A DNA stretch of 64,000 nucleotides, from the NCBI GenBank assembly GCA_016169945.1, contig JADLSH010000245.1:186001-250000 (forward strand). Direction: 5' to 3'. The position numbers and the translations under genes are program-made. How positions within the stretch are numbered: position 1 is the stretch's first letter; the number at the start of each line of letters is the position of its first letter. Of the stretch, positions 62,625 through 64,000 are shown in pieces. The stretch is from Trachythela sp. YZ-2020. Taxonomy: Eukaryota; Cnidaria; Anthozoa; Malacalcyonacea; Clavulariidae. The notes under the pieces were generated by a model. It did not search any database. It was not told the DNA's origin and was given only the letters and a program-made list of their open reading frames with translations.

Positions 62625-63479
62625 ACAAAAATCCTTACCAGACTTGCCGTCTCACTAAGTAATAATGGTGTAAAATTTTGTCTCTTAAACGCTCAGTCTC
62701 TGAACAATAAGTCAGCTCAGTTTACTGACTTTATATGCGATCACACACCTGACCTTGTGGCGCTGACTGAGACATGGTTCACAGATAAAGAATCTGCTGT
62801 TAAGACCCAATGTACTCCATCAAGCTATAAGTTTTTTGACCAACCTCGCCTCAATCGCCGGGGAGGTGGTACTGGACTTTTATTTAAAGAAAATTTTTTG
62901 GTTACTAAAATTGCTGGTGGGAAAGTCAAATTCATCTCTCAGAGAATATCAGTCATTATCATCTACAGACCACCTTACTCCGAAATCCACCCTATTAGCA
63001 CTTCCGTGTTTTATTCAGAGTTCTCTGAATACTTGGAGTCAGTTGTTTTAAATACTGAACCCCTCTTGATTGTTGGCGACTTTAACATTCATGTTGACTG
63101 TAATGACAACACTGATACTATTAAATTACTTGAGCTATTTGAAAGTGTCGGACTTGATCAAGACGTACATACTCGTACTCATTCTAGTAGCTACACTCTT
63201 GATCTTGTTGTTACCCGACAAACTGATCAAATCATTGCTTCTTCTCCTAGAGCGGACTGCTTGTTTTCTGATCATATGCCTGTATTCTGTCAATTACAAC
63301 TACATCGAGGGCCTCGATGTAGTTGTAAATTAAACTCAATTTTAGACCAGCATGCACCATTGAAAACAAAGACTGTTACGAAAAGACCTATCGTCCCTTG
63401 GTTTAGTGAGCAAGTTAAGGCTGCTAAGCGGCAACGGAGGAGAGCAGAAAAAGAAATGGAGACAAACAAACTTGATTAG
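62625..63479 (+). pseudogene. LINE-C apurinic-type endonuclease
   Basis: Open from about 62625 without an early ATG: FCLLNAQSLNNK (catalytic Asn), LVALTETWFTD (Glu), GGTGLLF, IIIYRPPYSE, LLIVGDFNIHVD (GDFN), SYTLDLVVTRQ, LFSDHMPVFCQ (SDH), then linker VPWFSEQVKAAKRQRRRAEK. All catalytic residues present. The frame ends at a TAG at 63477-63479. Confidence 0.87.
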
Positions 63480-63990
63480 CGACCTAAATGATTATAAAGC
63501 AAAGAAAAACCAGACAACATTTGTTATGAATCGTGCTCGGAAAGCGTTCTATACTGATTTTATATCTGACAACAGTACCAATCAAAGGAAACTATTTCAA
63601 GCTGCTAAGATTCTCTTTACACAAAGGTCTGATCTCACGTTTCCTGAATATGATGATTCTGATGCGCTGGCTACTGAAATTGGAGAATTTTTTGTCCAGA
63701 AAATTGAGCGTATCCATGCTGAATTTGATTATTCTACCCTTCAAGCAAGCCGCTCGTTTGTTCCAGAATTCATCGGACTGACGTCTCGATTTGATTCCTT
63801 TAATATCTTAAATGAAGAAAATGTCAAAGATTTGATATCCAAATCAAGTAAAAAATCGTGCTCTTTAGACCCAATGCCCACTTCACGGGTCCTAAAATGT
63901 CAAGATATTCTCCTCCCTGTGATTATCAGAATGATTAATTTATCACTACAATCTGGTGTTTTTTTTGTGATGAATGGAAGCAAGCATTAG
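63406..63990 (+). pseudogene. LINE-C reverse transcriptase, N-terminal part
   Basis: Continues the protein in another frame: RKAFYTDFISDN, LFTQRSDLTFPEYDDSDALA, IGEFFVQKIERIHAEFD, KSSKKSCSLDPMPTSRVLK, LPVIIRMINLSLQSGVF. These are the blocks just before RT motif A. The frame breaks again after GVF, 30 bp before the window edge region. Confidence 0.82.
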
Positions 63991-64000
63991 TCCAGCCACA

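Larger units (their letters stand above)
62400..64000 (+). mobile_element. LINE-C, 5' half, cut by the window end
   Basis: Non-LTR retrotransposon of the CR1/L2 type with endonuclease (about 62625-63479) and the start of RT (63406-63990). At least two frame changes (near 63465 and near 63975) make it a pseudogene. The 62400-62620 part may be the end of ORF1, but no domain is recognised. Confidence 0.8.

Overview
This is an A+T-rich, repeat-dense, intron-rich animal genome segment, most likely from a cnidarian. That placement is an inference from the gene structure, the LINE and Penelope families, and the many short inverted-repeat elements; no species can be named. Nothing points to a bacterial or viral replicon.

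0-33 kb: one host gene on the + strand, cullin-2. I could place 24 exons (751-33011). Every splice joint keeps frame, giving 666 residues from about residue 80 of a normal cullin-2 to the stop. The introns hold hAT-type MITEs with 8-bp target duplications, long-TIR elements with TTAA target sites, tRNA-headed SINEs, Penelope and LINE fragments, minisatellites and hairpin palindromes.

33-43 kb: a nest of retroelements. A + strand LINE (LINE-A) is split by a - strand LINE (LINE-B) and again by a roughly 65-copy 13-bp minisatellite that sits in its endonuclease region. A hammerhead ribozyme motif follows the LINE-A reverse transcriptase. A Harbinger-like MITE inside a larger inverted-repeat element closes the region.

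43-62 kb: a composite segmental repeat array. Each unit combines a 26-bp minisatellite, a MITE-like end, LINE endonuclease debris and pieces of a secreted protein gene. Two copies of that gene are intact (45982-47160 and 52180-53358, both - strand, 392 aa, about 92% identical). They encode a signal peptide, a pertussis-toxin-S1-type ADP-ribosyltransferase domain with its R, S/T and QxE signature residues, and an unassigned C-terminal domain. At least five degraded fragments of the same gene lie around them. Between the two genes (50.9-51.75 kb) are a direct dimer of perfect hammerhead ribozymes (69-bp period) and a second, different hammerhead type in two inverted copies.

62.5-64 kb: the 5' half of another LINE (LINE-C), endonuclease plus start of RT, cut by the window end.

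The candidates for something undescribed are the duplicated eukaryotic pertussis-type ADP-ribosyltransferase genes with a new C-terminal domain, and the hammerhead-bearing elements between them. All identifications are by eye, without database search.
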